DNA of 64,000 bases from Prorocentrum cordatum (Eukaryota; Sar; Dinophyceae; Prorocentrales; Prorocentraceae): the NCBI GenBank assembly GCA_963575745.1, contig CAUYUJ010018649.1, positions 293,123 to 357,122 on the forward strand, read 5' to 3'. A program made the position numbers and the translations under genes. The stretch's first letter is position 1; each line of letters starts with the position of its first letter. Shown here piece after piece: positions 24,111 through 35,281 of this stretch. The notes under the pieces were generated by a model. It did no database searches. It was not told the DNA's origin and worked only from the letters and a program-made list of their open reading frames with translations.

Positions 24111-25610
24111 GTCTGGACATTACACTGCCGTTCTAACCTCCGCGCCAAGCGCGCAGGCGTCGATCGCCCGCTGTTCAGGGCAGCGTTCCAATCCGAGCGC
24201 TATCTCCGCGTCTGCGCCCCCGGCAAGGAAAGTCATGCAGCGGCCGCGACGTCGGCGGACCCAGTCCGCGCGCGCCCGCGCTGAAACCTCACGACGCCCC
24301 GGAAAATGCGCCCGGGCACGGGGGCGGCGTCAGTGCCACGCAACCGGGGGAGAAGCATGGGTCGAGGAACTCCTGGTCCGATGATAACGCGCGCAGGTTG
24401 ACTGCCTTCGATAGATGTGCACCGGGGTACCCGTTGAGGAATTGCTCCCACGTGAGAAGAGAGGCAAGTGGCTCGGCTCCGAACGCTTAACTGGCCGCGA
24501 GAATTCAGACCTGCAGGGCACTGTGCGAAACGCGCGTTTGCCGACGCGGAACGCCGCTCTGGTTCGCTGGTGTACGAGCCCCAAATGACATGGTGACTGG
24601 CGATGGTTCTACGATGAGCGCGCAAGTCACTAACGAGGGCAGCATCATCGCATTGGCGAATGGGCGCATCTGGAAGTTCATACCAAACCCAAGACACCGC
24701 CGATAATGCGAGGTAGACTTCATGAAACATGCGATGCGCAAGGAAGCCGCTGCCTTATTGTTCCGTCACTTTGGCCGCGCAGCTTGCCGAATGACAGACG
24801 GCCCCCAACCAATCGCATTTCGCATGTGGGACTCCGCGCGGGCTTACCATCCAGACTCCAGCGGCGTTGCAAGACGCCAAGCGATGAAATTGGGGGAAAG
24901 AGGTCGTCGCTGGGCTTCTCGGTTACACCTGCAACCGTGACTTCCCTGCCTCGGCGAACACTGCGGCCAGAGCTTCCTCTGCAAGGGGGGCGACCCCCCC
25001 GAAGGCCCCCTCGTCCGCGTTCAAAATTCCGCCCGTAAGTCCGGGCGCGGCAGCCGGATAAGTCGCCCGGTCTGCGTCCGACAACTGCGCGCGCAAGAAA
25101 ACGCATGACTCGAATAATTCCGTCGCGTCGTATTCGACGTGCGGACCGCCATTGCAAATCTATGGTTCAGACGGTCGAACCGCCCGGGGCCCTCCCGCGT
25201 CGACGTCGCCACCGTTCGACCCCCCCCTGCCCGCGTCGTCAACGGCAATATGCTTCACATTTGCAAGTAGGGGTCCCAGTGCAGTTTGATATTATCCGTA
25301 GCATTCGATGATCTTCTGGCAAACACACGTTCGCAAACATGACAACTGCCAACTCTGGTCGGGGGGTCGACCCCGACCCCCCCGAGGCATCCCTGGGGCG
25401 CTCCTTGAATCATTCGCAGACTTTGACATCGAAATGCTTGGGGCACCCAGACAACGCGCAATCATCCGCGCAAGCGATCAAGAACAACATCATGTCAGGG
25501 CGGCGACCCCTACGCCAGGAACCGCGCGCAATACAGCCTCCGAAAGACGCGACCCTCGCATCGCTGCCCCCCCGCGCCCCCATTCGAATCAAGCTGACAG
25601 CGCGGCGATG
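24111..25610. other. No confident gene
   Basis: On - the frame 24730-24233 begins with 'SAVSWVWYELPDAPIRQCDD' and 'LRAHRRTIASHHVIWG', which is coding-like, but then becomes arginine-rich. No family is recognised. The rest is GC-rich with overlapping ORFs. Confidence 0.25.
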
Positions 25611-25613
25611 CGA

Positions 25614-26132
25614 TTAAGGGGCGAACGAAATCCCGCGCCCCTCGCAAATATATAAACCATTTCCCAAGGAAGACGGTTCATCGAGGCGGGGCCCCTTCGA
25701 GTGTGGACTGCGCGTGACCTCGTTTAACGTCCGCCTGCTGCGCACCGTGGGTTTCAGACCATGCGCATCCGCCGCTGCGCTGGCCCGCGTAGTAGCAGGG
25801 CGACAGTTCCTGGGCGAGCGCGACACCCATGCTGTAGCCCCGGGCGTCCGACCATTCGAGAACAACGCGCCCTGTGCTTTTGCGACCCCGACGCCCTCCT
25901 GGTTGATCGGAATTCCTTTCGACAAAGATAGCGCGAGGACGCCCGGCACGTGCCGCGCCACCGCTAAACTGAGCAACGACGGCATTGCATTCCTCGCCTC
26001 TTTTGTCATCCCGCGCGCAAATCGCCCTGGGGCGGTCCAATCAGGCCCCCACCGCCCTTCGGGCGTCGGGTTTGCCCAGCGTCGTTGATCTTCTACTCGG
26101 GAGGAACATCGCGATGTGCGTTCGTTGCCCAT
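25614..26132 (-). other. Coding-like stretch, possibly decayed retroelement
   Basis: Two overlapping - frames share this interval. One (26132-25614) includes 'MTKEARNAMPSLLSLAVARH'. The other (26040-25678) includes 'RVVLEWSDARGYSMGVALAQ' followed by 'ELSPCYYAG'. The 'W-S-D-A' stretch is loosely reminiscent of the start of RNase H domains in DIRS-like retroelements, but no further catalytic residues can be lined up. Inference only. Confidence 0.2.
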
Positions 26133-26139
26133 GCATGGA

Positions 26140-28560
26140 TTCTAACAGAATTGGGCCTAAAACTCATCATTGTCCATATTGGCACCCGCGGAAACTGTTG
26201 CAGACTGTAAAAAAGCATCCAGGGCGCGCTACGCCGAGATGAAGCAGCCGCTCGGCTCTGGGCCGCGCTTCCCCTGTTCTGGTTTCTCGGACACGAGAAG
26301 AAAGGCGTCGCGGGTTGAACCTGCGGCGCCCCCGCCATTCTGCGTCGCCCCCCCGCGGCGCGACTGCCGCAGCGGGATTTTTGCATCGCCCGCCGGCGGG
26401 TCGATTTGGAGCCCCGCCCCCGATCGACAACCCGAATAGACTCCTCTTTTCCACGTTATACCCCTTGCTGGCACGTCGTCGTTACAGCCTGCTCGTGATC
26501 GGCCATTTACCTGGGTGGGCCCCTGGGCAACTGGGCCCGGGGGCCTCAGGCACGGCGCCCTGCAATGAGTATAATTTATCCAGGCTCGGGAAACAGGCGT
26601 AGCATTGGGGTCGCACTAGAGGATCGCGCGCGCGACAGATGTTCGCCCGATCCTCCAACGGGAGCTTGTTGGTCAATTCGTCCATAGGTAGACCCGGAAC
26701 CAGTAGTCGATCTCCATGCCACTCACGGTGTCAAAGTCTTGCGTCGCGCGCGCCAGCAACTGGCCGTGCTCGGGAGGAGGGCCCGCGAGTCTTGACAGCG
26801 GCAAAATTCGCGCGGTGGCCCAGAATATACTCTACTCAACGAAACCCCATCTTGCCCTGACCATCCGGGCGGCCATCCCTTTGGAAGTCGTGACGACATG
26901 TGCCCACAGGCCCCTCCGCCAAATTCAGAGATTACGTCTGGGTCAGGATCATCTGCGGCCTGGCCGTCGCCATCTCGGGGGGGCAGCGGCGGCGGTGGAA
27001 TTGAGTGGCCAAAAGCCCTATTATCGTCTGCGGGCGCGCGAACACGGGACTTGCCGCCCGTGGCGCGGCGACGGGAGCCGCCTCGGCCGCGGCCCCCATC
27101 GCGCGCCTCAGTCGCGGGGAACTCTGGCGCTTGAAAATCTGCATGGTCGCCAAGAGTACAGCAGTAAACCTGGTCCGGCTTCTCAGCGACAGGTCCGGCG
27201 CCCGCGCGCCGTCTGCCAGCCGCCGCGCTCAAGCCCTCGAGAGAAACGAAAGGCGCAACGCAAATCTCGGGCCCAACCACCCTCCCGCTTTGTGGGCACA
27301 CCCACGAATAGACGCTTCAAACCGCGGCGGCCCCAATCGTAACCGCGCAACATCTTGTCTCCAGGGGGGGGGTCGCGCAGCGGGCAGGGGGCCGAAGGGC
27401 AACGACGAGGAATCAGACGGCGACCCGAAACGAGCTAGCCAGCCTGACCCCCCCCCCTTGTCTTGCCGCGAACCATGGCAGCGCGCGCCCCGGGCGGCGG
27501 CGAAGGCCTGCGGCCGCCAGCGGGGCGCGAGTCGGGCAAGAGCAAAAAGCTTTTCTCACGGGGAACGGCGGCGCCATGCGCGATCTCGAGTTTCCGCTGG
27601 GCTGAAACAATTTTTGCGGCGCGATGCGAGCGAGCATCAATGCCCCAGCTCCTCCCACGGGTCTTTAAGGCGAACTAGGCACGTGCAAACACGCATCGCC
27701 GAGTTGCCCAGCGCTGCGTGCAACTCGCACGCCGAATGCGGAACATCACCCGTGCAGTTTTCTGGCGGAGCACGCGCGAGCGATCATCAGCCGCACGCAA
27801 CTAGCCCGTCGTCGCAAGGTGCCCGAAGCAAGTGGGATATGAGTGCAGTCTACGAACCGCCATACCATTATATGTTTACTCTTTCTCTGTTTTTCCTGCA
27901 AAGCCTCAGCCATCTGACATGTCTGGCAATAAGGGTTCCTCTGGGTCGACAACCGTTTCCTAGATATCGGCGGCATCGACGAGACCAGGGTCGTCAGCTT
28001 CGCCAGCCCCAGGGCAGTCGCGACCAGGGGTGACGTCGAAGCGCCCGCAGTCTAACTCGCAGGGTCAGATTCCCGACTCCCCCCAAGGGCACCTGATGTT
28101 CCCTCCCCCGAACGAACCGGGCAGAGTCGATGACAAGGGCATGCGGTTCGCAAACCAGGTCGTTTGGGCCTCCAACCGAGCTCCCGAGCAATCTGAGGCG
28201 AGCGACGGGAGTAGATGACGACACCCACTCCCGACGGTGATGCGACGACCGACTGAGTCGGCCGACAATTCTCGTAGCTGCGAACGGCAATCAACACCCA
28301 CGCCTGCGCGTCTATGGTCGCGCCAATTTGGATGGGGCGGGGTGGCGGACTTCCCGCGGATCCCACGTCATCCAAAAATGCCTCGGCGCCTGGCGCCATG
28401 CAAAATCGCCGCTCGAGAGCAACGGCTCCCTGGGCGACTACGCAGCTCCACTGACCCAGCGCCTCCCTTCTCTGCCTTCTCACACACCGCAAATTTAATC
28501 AAGGCTTTGGCCGCAGTTTGGCCTCCTGGGGGAGGAAGTTGCAAGGGCCCATCCTTTGAT
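26140..28560. other. No confident gene; GC-rich with overlapping ORFs
   Basis: ORFs up to 342 codons (27005-28033 +) and 192 codons (27301-26723 -) overlap head-on and have no motif. The - strand near 26735-26680 reads 'GMEIDYWFRVYLWTN' before a stop, a coding-like scrap that I cannot assign. Confidence 0.35.
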
Positions 28561-28564
28561 CGAT

Positions 28565-28824
28565 TCCGTTAAGAACAGGGCCCCAAGAGCGCCCACAGAG
28601 GGTTCAAGAGGCCCCAGGAAACCCCAAGAGGCACCGAAAATGCTTCCAAGGAGCTCTGGGAATCCCCGTAAGAGACCCTTGAGAAACCCGAAAGCCCCCC
28701 CCCCCCCTTCCGATGCACACAAGATGCTTCAAGAGGTCCCCGGGACAGCCACGAGGCCCCAAAGAGACCCCCAAACACAGACAAGGAACCTTGAAATACG
28801 TCCGCAGAAAAAAAAAAAAAAAAA
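28565..28824. repeat. GGCC/AAGA-type repeat block 3 plus poly(A)
   Basis: CCAAGAGCGCC, CCCCAAGAGG and GGAACCTTG units end in a 17-A run (28808-28824). A poly(A) run at the end of a repeat block could mark retroposition, but no target duplication is visible. Confidence 0.55.
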
Positions 28825-28989
28825 CCGAATGACATCCAGGAGACGCCCGGTTTTTCTGGTCGCCCTGTCGCACCCCGAAGCCACTCACAAGGGCGGGCCG
28901 GGCGTTTCGCCCTGGATCGCCCAACCATCTATGAGTCTGAAACTTGGACATTGGCTACACTGTCGCCAATGGAAGGCGCGTGGTTTTCA

Positions 28990-29290
28990 ATATGTAGCCA
29001 TCGCCGTAGCGCCGCAGACACTCGTTTTCAAAGGTTTTCCGGATCGAGGGCGGGTGGCGGTCAGACTGTGGCTCGCGCCGTAGAGCCGCGCACATTCGCT
29101 GCGAAAGCTTGCGCGAGCTTCGCGGATTGAGGGCGGATCGTTTGAAAACGCGATTTCGCCCCATCGCCGCGCGCGTTCGTCTTTTCAAAAAGCAAGGGGC
29201 CTCGCGGATTGAGGGCGCCCCTTTTCAAAATGTGGTTTTCGCGCTCGCGCCGCGCGCGCTCGTCGTAGACAACTGCCTGCGTTTCATTTG
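28990..29290. repeat. Tandem repeat, landmark GCGGATTGAGGGCG
   Basis: '(c)ggat(c/t)gagggcg' occurs at about 29041, 29123 and 29206, each linked to 'ttttcaaa(a)' and 'cgcgcgcgttcgtc/cgcgcgctcgtcg'. The period is about 80 bp. ORFs across it are by-products. Confidence 0.55.
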
Positions 29291-29299
29291 CCTCAATGG

Positions 29300-30310
29300 T
29301 TAAACAACCAGACGTTGGGTTTTGGAGCGGCCCAGGATTGTCAGGGCGCAACCGCCACGTTTAATCGCGGCGTTAGATTCCCGAGGATGGCGTTTTGGCG
29401 CGACGAAGGGCCGCCAAGACGGCATAATCAGGTCAATTCGCGGCGTCGAAAGGAATTGAATTCTGGCGCGCTTCAGGGATTTCGCACGGTTGTCGCCCAA
29501 CGGGGCCACCCCCTCACCGGCAACGGGCCCTTTTGAAAAAGCCCGCGAAAACGGAGCTTGGAGCGAGGGGGTGTATTTCAACATTGTTGGGGAACCTTGG
29601 TTTAACACAGGCCTCCCCCACCTTCTACATGTCCTCGCCCGTTTTAGCCTCCTCTTCCGTCCCCCCTCATCCCCCCTTCCTCCTCCTCCCCCCCCCCTCC
29701 CCCTCCTCATCTGGTTCCTCCTCTATCGCCCCTCTCTTGGGCGCGACGGCTTCCCAGCTCGCATTCCACCGCGCGTTCCCCCGCGCGCCTGGTCAGGGCA
29801 GCTCGCCTGGGCGCCGTTTCTGGATGGGTTGCTGATTTTTTGTTGGCACGCGGGCTCGCGGCGCGGGTTCAGCGCCGGGCTAGCAGCGGCAGGCTATGCC
29901 ACCGGCTGCGGGAACGAGCGACGCCAGGTGCAGGGCGGAGCCCAGGCGGCCAAAACGGCGCGAAGGCGACGAAGGGCACCAGAAACGCGAGGAAGGCGCC
30001 GAAGAAGGCGGTGTACACGATGGCGGGGAAGGGTGACCAGAGCGCCACCCTTACCCAGGAAGGCGGCGAGGAAAGTGAGAAGCCAAACCCACGGGGGAAC
30101 TTGCGGCTGCTGGGTTTACGCGGGCCGTCAAAAAATACGATATCTGGCGTTCGGAATCGCTTGGGAAAGATTCGGGCCCTGGGCCCCCCGGAAATGCGAG
30201 TATCTATACACGCGCACAACATAATAGAGGACAAGATCGGTGGATGGGGGAACGATTACAGAGTCGGCGCCAGGGGGCAAAGGGCTGGTGGGATGCGGGA
30301 AGGAAGGAAA
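29300..30310. other. No recognisable gene
   Basis: Pyrimidine-rich 29630-29730 (CCCCTCATCCCCCCTTCC) and GC-rich sequence with overlapping ORFs. Immediately precedes the copia 3' LTR. Confidence 0.4.
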
Positions 30311-30440
30311 TGTGGCGGAAGTTACGTGGATGCGTGGGGAAAGCGTATATTGGGGCTCTTTGTCCTCCAACGCAGCTCGAACGAAAGGGCCTGCGGGCAC
30401 GCTGCGAATTGACGGCGTCCGAATCACTTAAGATCCCGAG
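30311..30440 (-). repeat. Copia 3' LTR (about 130 bp)
   Basis: Matches 36096-36223 along its length. Shared words are 'gcgtggg', 'cgaattgacggcgtccgaa' and 'aaagggcctgcggg'. On the - strand it carries AATATACGC, a TATA-like word where the other LTR has CTATTTATGC. The similarity stops sharply on both sides, so these LTRs are unusually short, or only part of a longer LTR survives. Confidence 0.7.
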
Positions 30441-30613
30441 CACGCCGCCTGGCCGAGCGGGGGTGGGTGGCGAGCCCGCCCTGCTCGGACACCCCTTCGG
30501 GCCACCACTCCCCCCATGGCCCTGGGAAGCGAAACTTAAAACCCGCAGTGCCTCGACGCGGAATCGCGGAGGTCTAAGACTCGCGCCCGTGGCGCATCTA
30601 AACAGTACACAGA

Positions 30614-31084
30614 TCAAGGCCCTACTCGAACAACGCCCCTTGTTCTCGCGGTCCCACAGGCTGGAAACGGAGGCTGGTCGTCCACCAGGTGTATTTGACC
30701 TGGCTCTTGGTGGCTCTGGGTGGCAACCGTCCTTCTGCGGTCGCTATTCCTAGTCTTGAGTTTCACTGCTGGCTCGCTCGATCCCTCGATCGGAGCGCGC
30801 CGTGGCCTCTCGCCGCCGCCGCCGCGCGGCAGGGCACCCGCGCGGCACCGACTCGGCCTCGCACGCGGACATAAGCAGCAAGTCAAGGACAACGCTAGCA
30901 AAGCAAGCAGGAGCCCTAGGCTCACGCCTGCCATCAGCAAAGTCAGGCTCGCGTAGTAGCCCTCAGTCGCGACTCCTGGCATGGCCACCGAAGTCAACGC
31001 ACTCCCGCACATCCCTCGCGGCGCCTCGCACAGCTCGGCTGAGCCCCCCTTTCGCCGCTGCGGGGAAAGACACGGCCACTGCAA
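30614..31084 (-). pseudogene. Hydrophobic C-terminal tail of copia polyprotein
   Basis: After the RNase H domain, a - frame starting near 31084 contains a strongly hydrophobic stretch of about 27 residues ('YYASLTLLMAGVSLGLLLAL' onward, to 'LTCCLC') followed by a basic segment. This has the look of one transmembrane helix with a cytosolic arginine-rich flank. Canonical copia polyproteins end at RNase H. It is in a different frame from RNase H (32033-30963), so it would need one frameshift to be joined to it. Its role is unknown. It could be an envelope-like or membrane-targeting add-on, or a chance hydrophobic frame in GC-rich DNA. Confidence 0.4.
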
Positions 31085-31169
31085 GCAACGCTGTCAACAG
31101 GGTTGACTGGGCCTGGACGTCGGTCGGCGTGGCCCCGACTCCAGCTACACTCGAGGCCCCTGGCACGGG

Positions 31170-32033
31170 CGCCTCCTTCAATCCGCAACTCTCGCGGAGC
31201 CAATCGAGGCGTGTCCTCGCCAACACCTTCGCGCCGACATCCGCCAAGTTGTCGTCGCCAGCTACGGGCTCGATGATAATGATCATCTTGGCCACCAACA
31301 GCGGGGTCCAGAGCGTCTTCGCGGCAAGGTGCTTGCCCCGCCCAGTGCCCTGGCGCCTCGCCGGCGCCCTCGCGCTCGAGCTGTCGCATCGCCAGCTCGC
31401 GCGCGCGCTGAAGCCCATGAACGCGAAGAGCGCCTTCAGCCCAAGTCCTTCGCTGAGCACTCGAGCTCCAGCGCGCCACTCGGCTTCGCAGCTGCTGAGG
31501 GGCCGCGCGTCTCGACGACAGCTGATCCCGAGCATTGGGCACCCGCGCGCGGTGATGCGCGCGCTGGTCTCGCCTTTTCGCCCCGGCGCGTCGCCTGCCC
31601 AGCCGGAGTCTGTCCACGCGACCAGGTCGACGATGTCCCGCGGCGCGGTGGGCTTGGCCACCCTCGCGCCCAGGCCCCTCGCGCCCGCCGGGTGCCTTGC
31701 CAACCTCTCGAGGGCTCGCATGTCCGCCTCGCGGGGCGGCGATAGGCACGAGGTCGGGCATTTGATGTCGAACTGGACATCTACGCGGTCATGCAAATAG
31801 AACAGCATGCAGGCCCATGGCCGCGCTCCTGAACAGCTTAGCCTCGTCTGGGCCGAGGTCGGGCGCGTCGCCCCTGCCTGTCCTGCGCGCCTCCACCCCA
31901 GGGGTCGCGCGCGGGTTGCCCTCCTCAAGGCCCCGCGCTTCCAACGCCTTGGCGAGGTACTTCTCGTTGGGCTGAATGTGCGAAGCGTCGGCCACTCGCA
32001 CGCGCCGCTTCTGGAGAAACTCGCAGTCGGCAC
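31170..32033 (-). pseudogene. Copia RNase H domain
   Basis: The - frame 32033-30963 reads the copia RNase H domain: first catalytic Asp in 'LVAWTDSGWAGD' (codon near 31610), 'SCEAEW' with the catalytic Glu (about 31470), 'CDSSSA' with the third Asp (about 31380), the helper 'GKHLAAKTLW' (His in place of the usual RH.) and 'PVAGDDNLADVGAK' near 31240, matching the usual 'N-x-A-D-x-x-T-K' end. All core acidic residues are present. The frame continues about 70 residues past the domain without known motif. It degrades the RNA strand of the RNA-DNA hybrid during reverse transcription. Confidence 0.8.
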
Positions 32034-32729
32034 CGTCGCCCTGTGGGCCTGACCACTTCACCTTGATGTCGCTGCCCAGGTCCAGCACGAAGTCGGACCC
32101 TACGACTCCAGGGCTGTGCCGAGCATGTCGTCCATGCGCAGCTCCGCCAGACGCGGGGGCTCGGCGCGCCAAAAGAACTGGGGCGCGGCTGGTGACCGCT
32201 CGAAGCCTCTGGCCATGAGCTGCTCCGCGGCGAACTCGACCCAGCGCTTCCCTCCAGCGCGCCGCCCTGGCAACTGCTTCGCGAGCTGCCAAACGTAGTC
32301 CTCAAGGTCGCCCTTTGCGCGGCACTCTTCCGGGACATCAGGTGGGCACTCGACCCGCGCGTCCTCCTCCTCGGGGGCATGGTAGCACGCGTCCTCCGCG
32401 TCTACAGTGAAGGTGGGCCATCCGTGCTTCAGAGCCACGTAGTCCACCACTCGGCCGTCGGCCATGCTGCCCCCTGGCGCGAAGAGGTCGCCGCGGCACT
32501 CCTGCCGCTTGAACTCTCGCGCGACGTGCCTTGGCTTAGCGATCCTGCATCCCAGGTTCGCGTCCCGCTTGTAGACGCGGTCCCAACTGGCGCTGATCCT
32601 CTTACCGGCGGCCTCGCTCCGCTCGACGAGCTTGCCCACCCCGCGCTGCTTCAGGCCGTCGAGGGCACATTTGGTGGAAGCCTCGATCAACTGCGAGCGC
32701 GACGCGTCGTGGGGGCCCAAGGCGCCCAT
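31789..32729 (-). pseudogene. Copia reverse transcriptase domain
   Basis: Frame 32729-32100 holds the fingers/palm. 'WPTFTVDAEDACYHAPEEED' contains the first catalytic Asp, and 'LRMDDMLG' (codons 32135-32124) is the Y/xxDD-type catalytic box, here MDD as in related dinoflagellate copies I recall. One base later in frame, 32292-31789 continues into the thumb ('SDIKVKWSGPQGDG', 'HIQPNEKYLAKALEARG', 'PRATPGVEARR', 'FRSAAMGLHAVLFA'), which joins the RNase H frame. So one frameshift separates palm from thumb. The domain would copy retrotransposon RNA to DNA in cytoplasmic particles. Confidence 0.8.
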
Positions 32730-33310
32730 GCCCTGAGGATCTGCCGGGAAACAAAGAGAATGTCATCACAGTGCTCTGCCGCTACTCCGCTAACTTGGAA
32801 CCTCGTAAGCGCGCCTCGGTTGTCACCCTCCTCCGCGGGTCGCTTCGGCGATCGACCTATAGGGGGCGTTAGCGGGGTGCACTCGCTCGCCCCCAGCAGG
32901 CGCCTCGGCGCCGCCCGCCGCTTCAGCCGAGGGCGTCGCCATGGGAGTGCCCGTCTGGGGTGCTGGCCCGCCGCCATGTAGGCGGCCCCAGTGGTCTGGG
33001 CAGCAGCGTTCGGGTCTGGCTGTGCCTCAGCTGCCACTTGCGCCGCCAGGTCGGCGCCCGCGGCGGCAGGGGGCGCTGCGATTGGCTCGAACCCGCGCGG
33101 GCCAGTGCCGCGCCCTCGGCGCTGCCGCGGCATGTGCGCGATCGCCGCCACAGCGGTGCGGTTGAACCTCCGCTCTTCGGGCAGCCTCGTGACGGTCCTC
33201 GTCGTGACTAGCCCGCCCGTCTCGAGGGCGCGCGCGTGCTCGTCGGCGTCGTAGCTCTTCCCTGGCCGCACCGCCCTCGCGAAGCCCGTGTCACCCTTGT
33301 GGTGCACCTT
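32730..33310 (-). pseudogene. Copia integrase C-terminus and linker to RT
   Basis: The frame 33307-32687 begins 'HHKGDTGFARAVRPGKSYDA' and 'GGLVTTRTVTRLPEERRFNR', which resembles the end of copia integrase in dinoflagellate elements (a 'R-T-V-K-R-L-P-E-E-x-R-W' type ending). It is followed by an alanine/proline-rich linker and 'SGVAAEHCDDILFVSRQIL' close to the RT start. It is in phase with the integrase frame but separated from it by a stop, so the chain is broken. Confidence 0.55.
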
Positions 33311-33499
33311 GCCTCTCGCCCTGCTATTCTTGCCCCTGGGAGAGCGCGCCAGGGCGGACTTCCCTGGAGTGGCGCTCTCCCTGGAGTAGGCGTGGCCGTA
33401 GAGGTCCTCATGTGCTGCGCGACCGCTCGCCCTGATCCTCAGGTTGGTGCATGCCCAGCCCGCGTGGCGTTGCAGCCACTTATGCGCGGCCGTGCCTGG

Positions 33500-34170
33500 T
33501 CAGACCCTGGCCCCTAGCCGCGCCTCCAGCGCGCCCCTGCTCGCGCGGAACTGCGCCTGGATGATGCCATTGACATTCTCCGAAGGGCTCGACTGAGAGC
33601 TGAACGCAGGCGCAGGTCTCACGACCACACGTTTGGGCAGCTCCGCCTCGACCTTGTCGGCCAGGCCCATCATGGCGTCTTCGTGGTCTGGCCTCAGGAT
33701 GACCTTCTGGTGGAAAAAGCTCTTGGTGAACGCCACCGTGGCTGCCGCCGCGCATGGGTTGGCGCGTCGGTCAGGCATCGGGGCGCTGCGCGCGGCGCCT
33801 GCGCCGGCATCCGCGACCGCCAGCACCGCCCCCTCGCCCTGTCTCTGGCCATCCTCGGCGCGGGGGCCCGCCTCCACGGAACCGACCGCCTCGCCCTTGA
33901 AGAATGCCAGGTCAAGCCCGGCCACGGGCGGGCCTTCCACCTCCGCGTCCAGCAACTCGCGGGGCCCGCGCCCCATCTGACAGTGCTCGCGCCAGCGCCT
34001 CGGTGGGCAGTGCTGTTTCTCCTCGTGGCGCCGTCTCTCCTCTGGCGTTGGCTCGCGGACGTCGGGGAACGTGGTCGGTTCCACCGCCTGTCCCGACTCC
34101 GCCTGGCGCCTCGTCTCCTCGCGCCTCAGCGCGCGGAAATCACCCGTCGCCGCCCTCACCTTGCGCCGGC
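33500..34170 (-). pseudogene. Copia integrase core
   Basis: Within the 424-codon - frame 34774-33500. The region 'FPDVREPTPEERRRHEEKQH' is followed by 'CPPRRWREHCQMGRGPREL', equivalent to the HHCC zinc module in degenerate form. The catalytic acids are D in 'VAGLDLAFF' (33913-33911), D in 'LRPDHEDAMM' (33688-33686) and E in 'SSPSENVNGII' (33580-33578). The last two are separated by 35 residues, the D,D(35)E spacing of retroviral-type integrases. Between zinc module and core the text 'GAGAARSAPMPDRRANPCA' is likely out of frame. It would insert the cDNA into the host genome. Confidence 0.75.
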
Positions 34171-34990
34171 CCTCATGCTCGACGAGCCGTGCCCAGCGCT
34201 GAGCCTTCGCCCCGTAGCGCGGGGCGTAGATCTCGTTGAGGCGCTTCTGCGTGGCGTCGATCCTCGAGCTTGGTCCGAGCCCCTCGAGGTACGACCGCCC
34301 CGACGGCTGTGCCGCCGCAGGCGCCTCTTGGCCTTGCGCGGGCGCCGCCGCCTCCTGCGCCTGCGGCGGCGCCGCCGCCGCCCGCGCCTGCGGCGGCGCC
34401 GCCGCCGCCTGCGCCTGCGGCGCCGCAGCTCCCGCCTCTGGCGGCGCCGGGCCACGCGACCCCCGAGCTCCTGGGCGCGGCGGAGGACCCCCCCCTCGCA
34501 CTGTCCCCCACGGAGCTCCTGCGGAACCAGCTGCGGCGACCCTGGCGGGGCAGGCTGCGCGCTTGGCCTCGTCCATCGCGTCGTGGATCTGCGCGGCGAA
34601 ATTGAGCGCGTTGCCGACTGGCTTCGCGTCCGCCCGCTCGCCCGCCCTGCGGCTCACGGCGCGCGGGTCGCTCTCCTGAAGGACAAACCTGAACAACTTG
34701 CGCGCCAGCTCCCCGAGGCTGGGCGCCGCGCCCTGAGGGCCGAGGTCGTTGCTCACTCTGAGGCCCCCAAGCATGGCCGGCGACCCTTCTCGCCACCGAC
34801 GACCATGGGGACCCTGCGGAGCCTTTCGGTACCATGCCTTTGGCCGCCCACCGCGGGGAGCTCGGGCGCAGCGGGGCCCTCCTGGACCGTTGGATGCTGC
34901 GCTCCGAACGCCCGGCCGCAGAGGTGCTCGTCGCTGCCACTGTCTGCGAGGATGAGCCCTCTGCGCTCCTCCCCGCGGCAGCCTCCGACC
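34171..34990 (-). pseudogene. Copia aspartic protease and spacer
   Basis: A - reading from about 34960 gives 'RRGLILADSGSDEHLCGRAF', with the D-S-G active-site triad encoded at 34944-34936. It continues past 'GGLRVSNDLGPQ' into the frame 34774-33500. The Asp-Ser-Gly start with 'xDEHLC' after it agrees with the copia protease in dinoflagellate elements. After it comes an alanine/glutamine/proline-rich spacer (34480-34300, 'QAQAAAAPPQARAAAAPPQA') before the integrase. The protease would process the polyprotein. Confidence 0.65.
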
Positions 34991-35010
34991 GAGCTCCTGG
35001 CTCCAAAGAC

Positions 35011-35229
35011 CTAACCGACCTCGTCGCCGTCGGATCCCGCAGCCACCGCGCCCACGGCCCTCTGGCCCTCAGCGCCCGCAGCGGCCTGCTGGACTGCGGC
35101 CGCCTTCGGGGACGCTGATGACGGCGCCCGTGGCTTACCAGCCGCCTTGTGCCAGCAGTCCTTCTCCTTGTGCCCCTGCTTCTGGCGCCAGGTGCAGGTT
35201 CCCTCGAACTCGGCGGGGTAACTGCCCAT
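35011..35229 (-). pseudogene. Copia gag zinc knuckle
   Basis: 'GTCTWRQKQGHKEKDCWHKA' keeps the spacing of a CCHC knuckle (C-x2-x-x4-H-x4-C), but the second Cys is replaced by Arg, so zinc binding is doubtful. It is frame-shifted relative to the gag ORF (36022-35282) and is followed by an Ala/Gln-rich stretch leading to the protease. Confidence 0.6.
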
Positions 35230-35281
35230 GAGCTTGTCATTCTTATCTTGCTGCCCTTTCCGCCCTTGTCGCCCTTGCCGC

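Noticed and set aside
28808-28824. Poly(A) run as the tail of a retroposed gene
   Set aside because: The sequence before it is repeat, not a processed gene, and no target duplication is visible.
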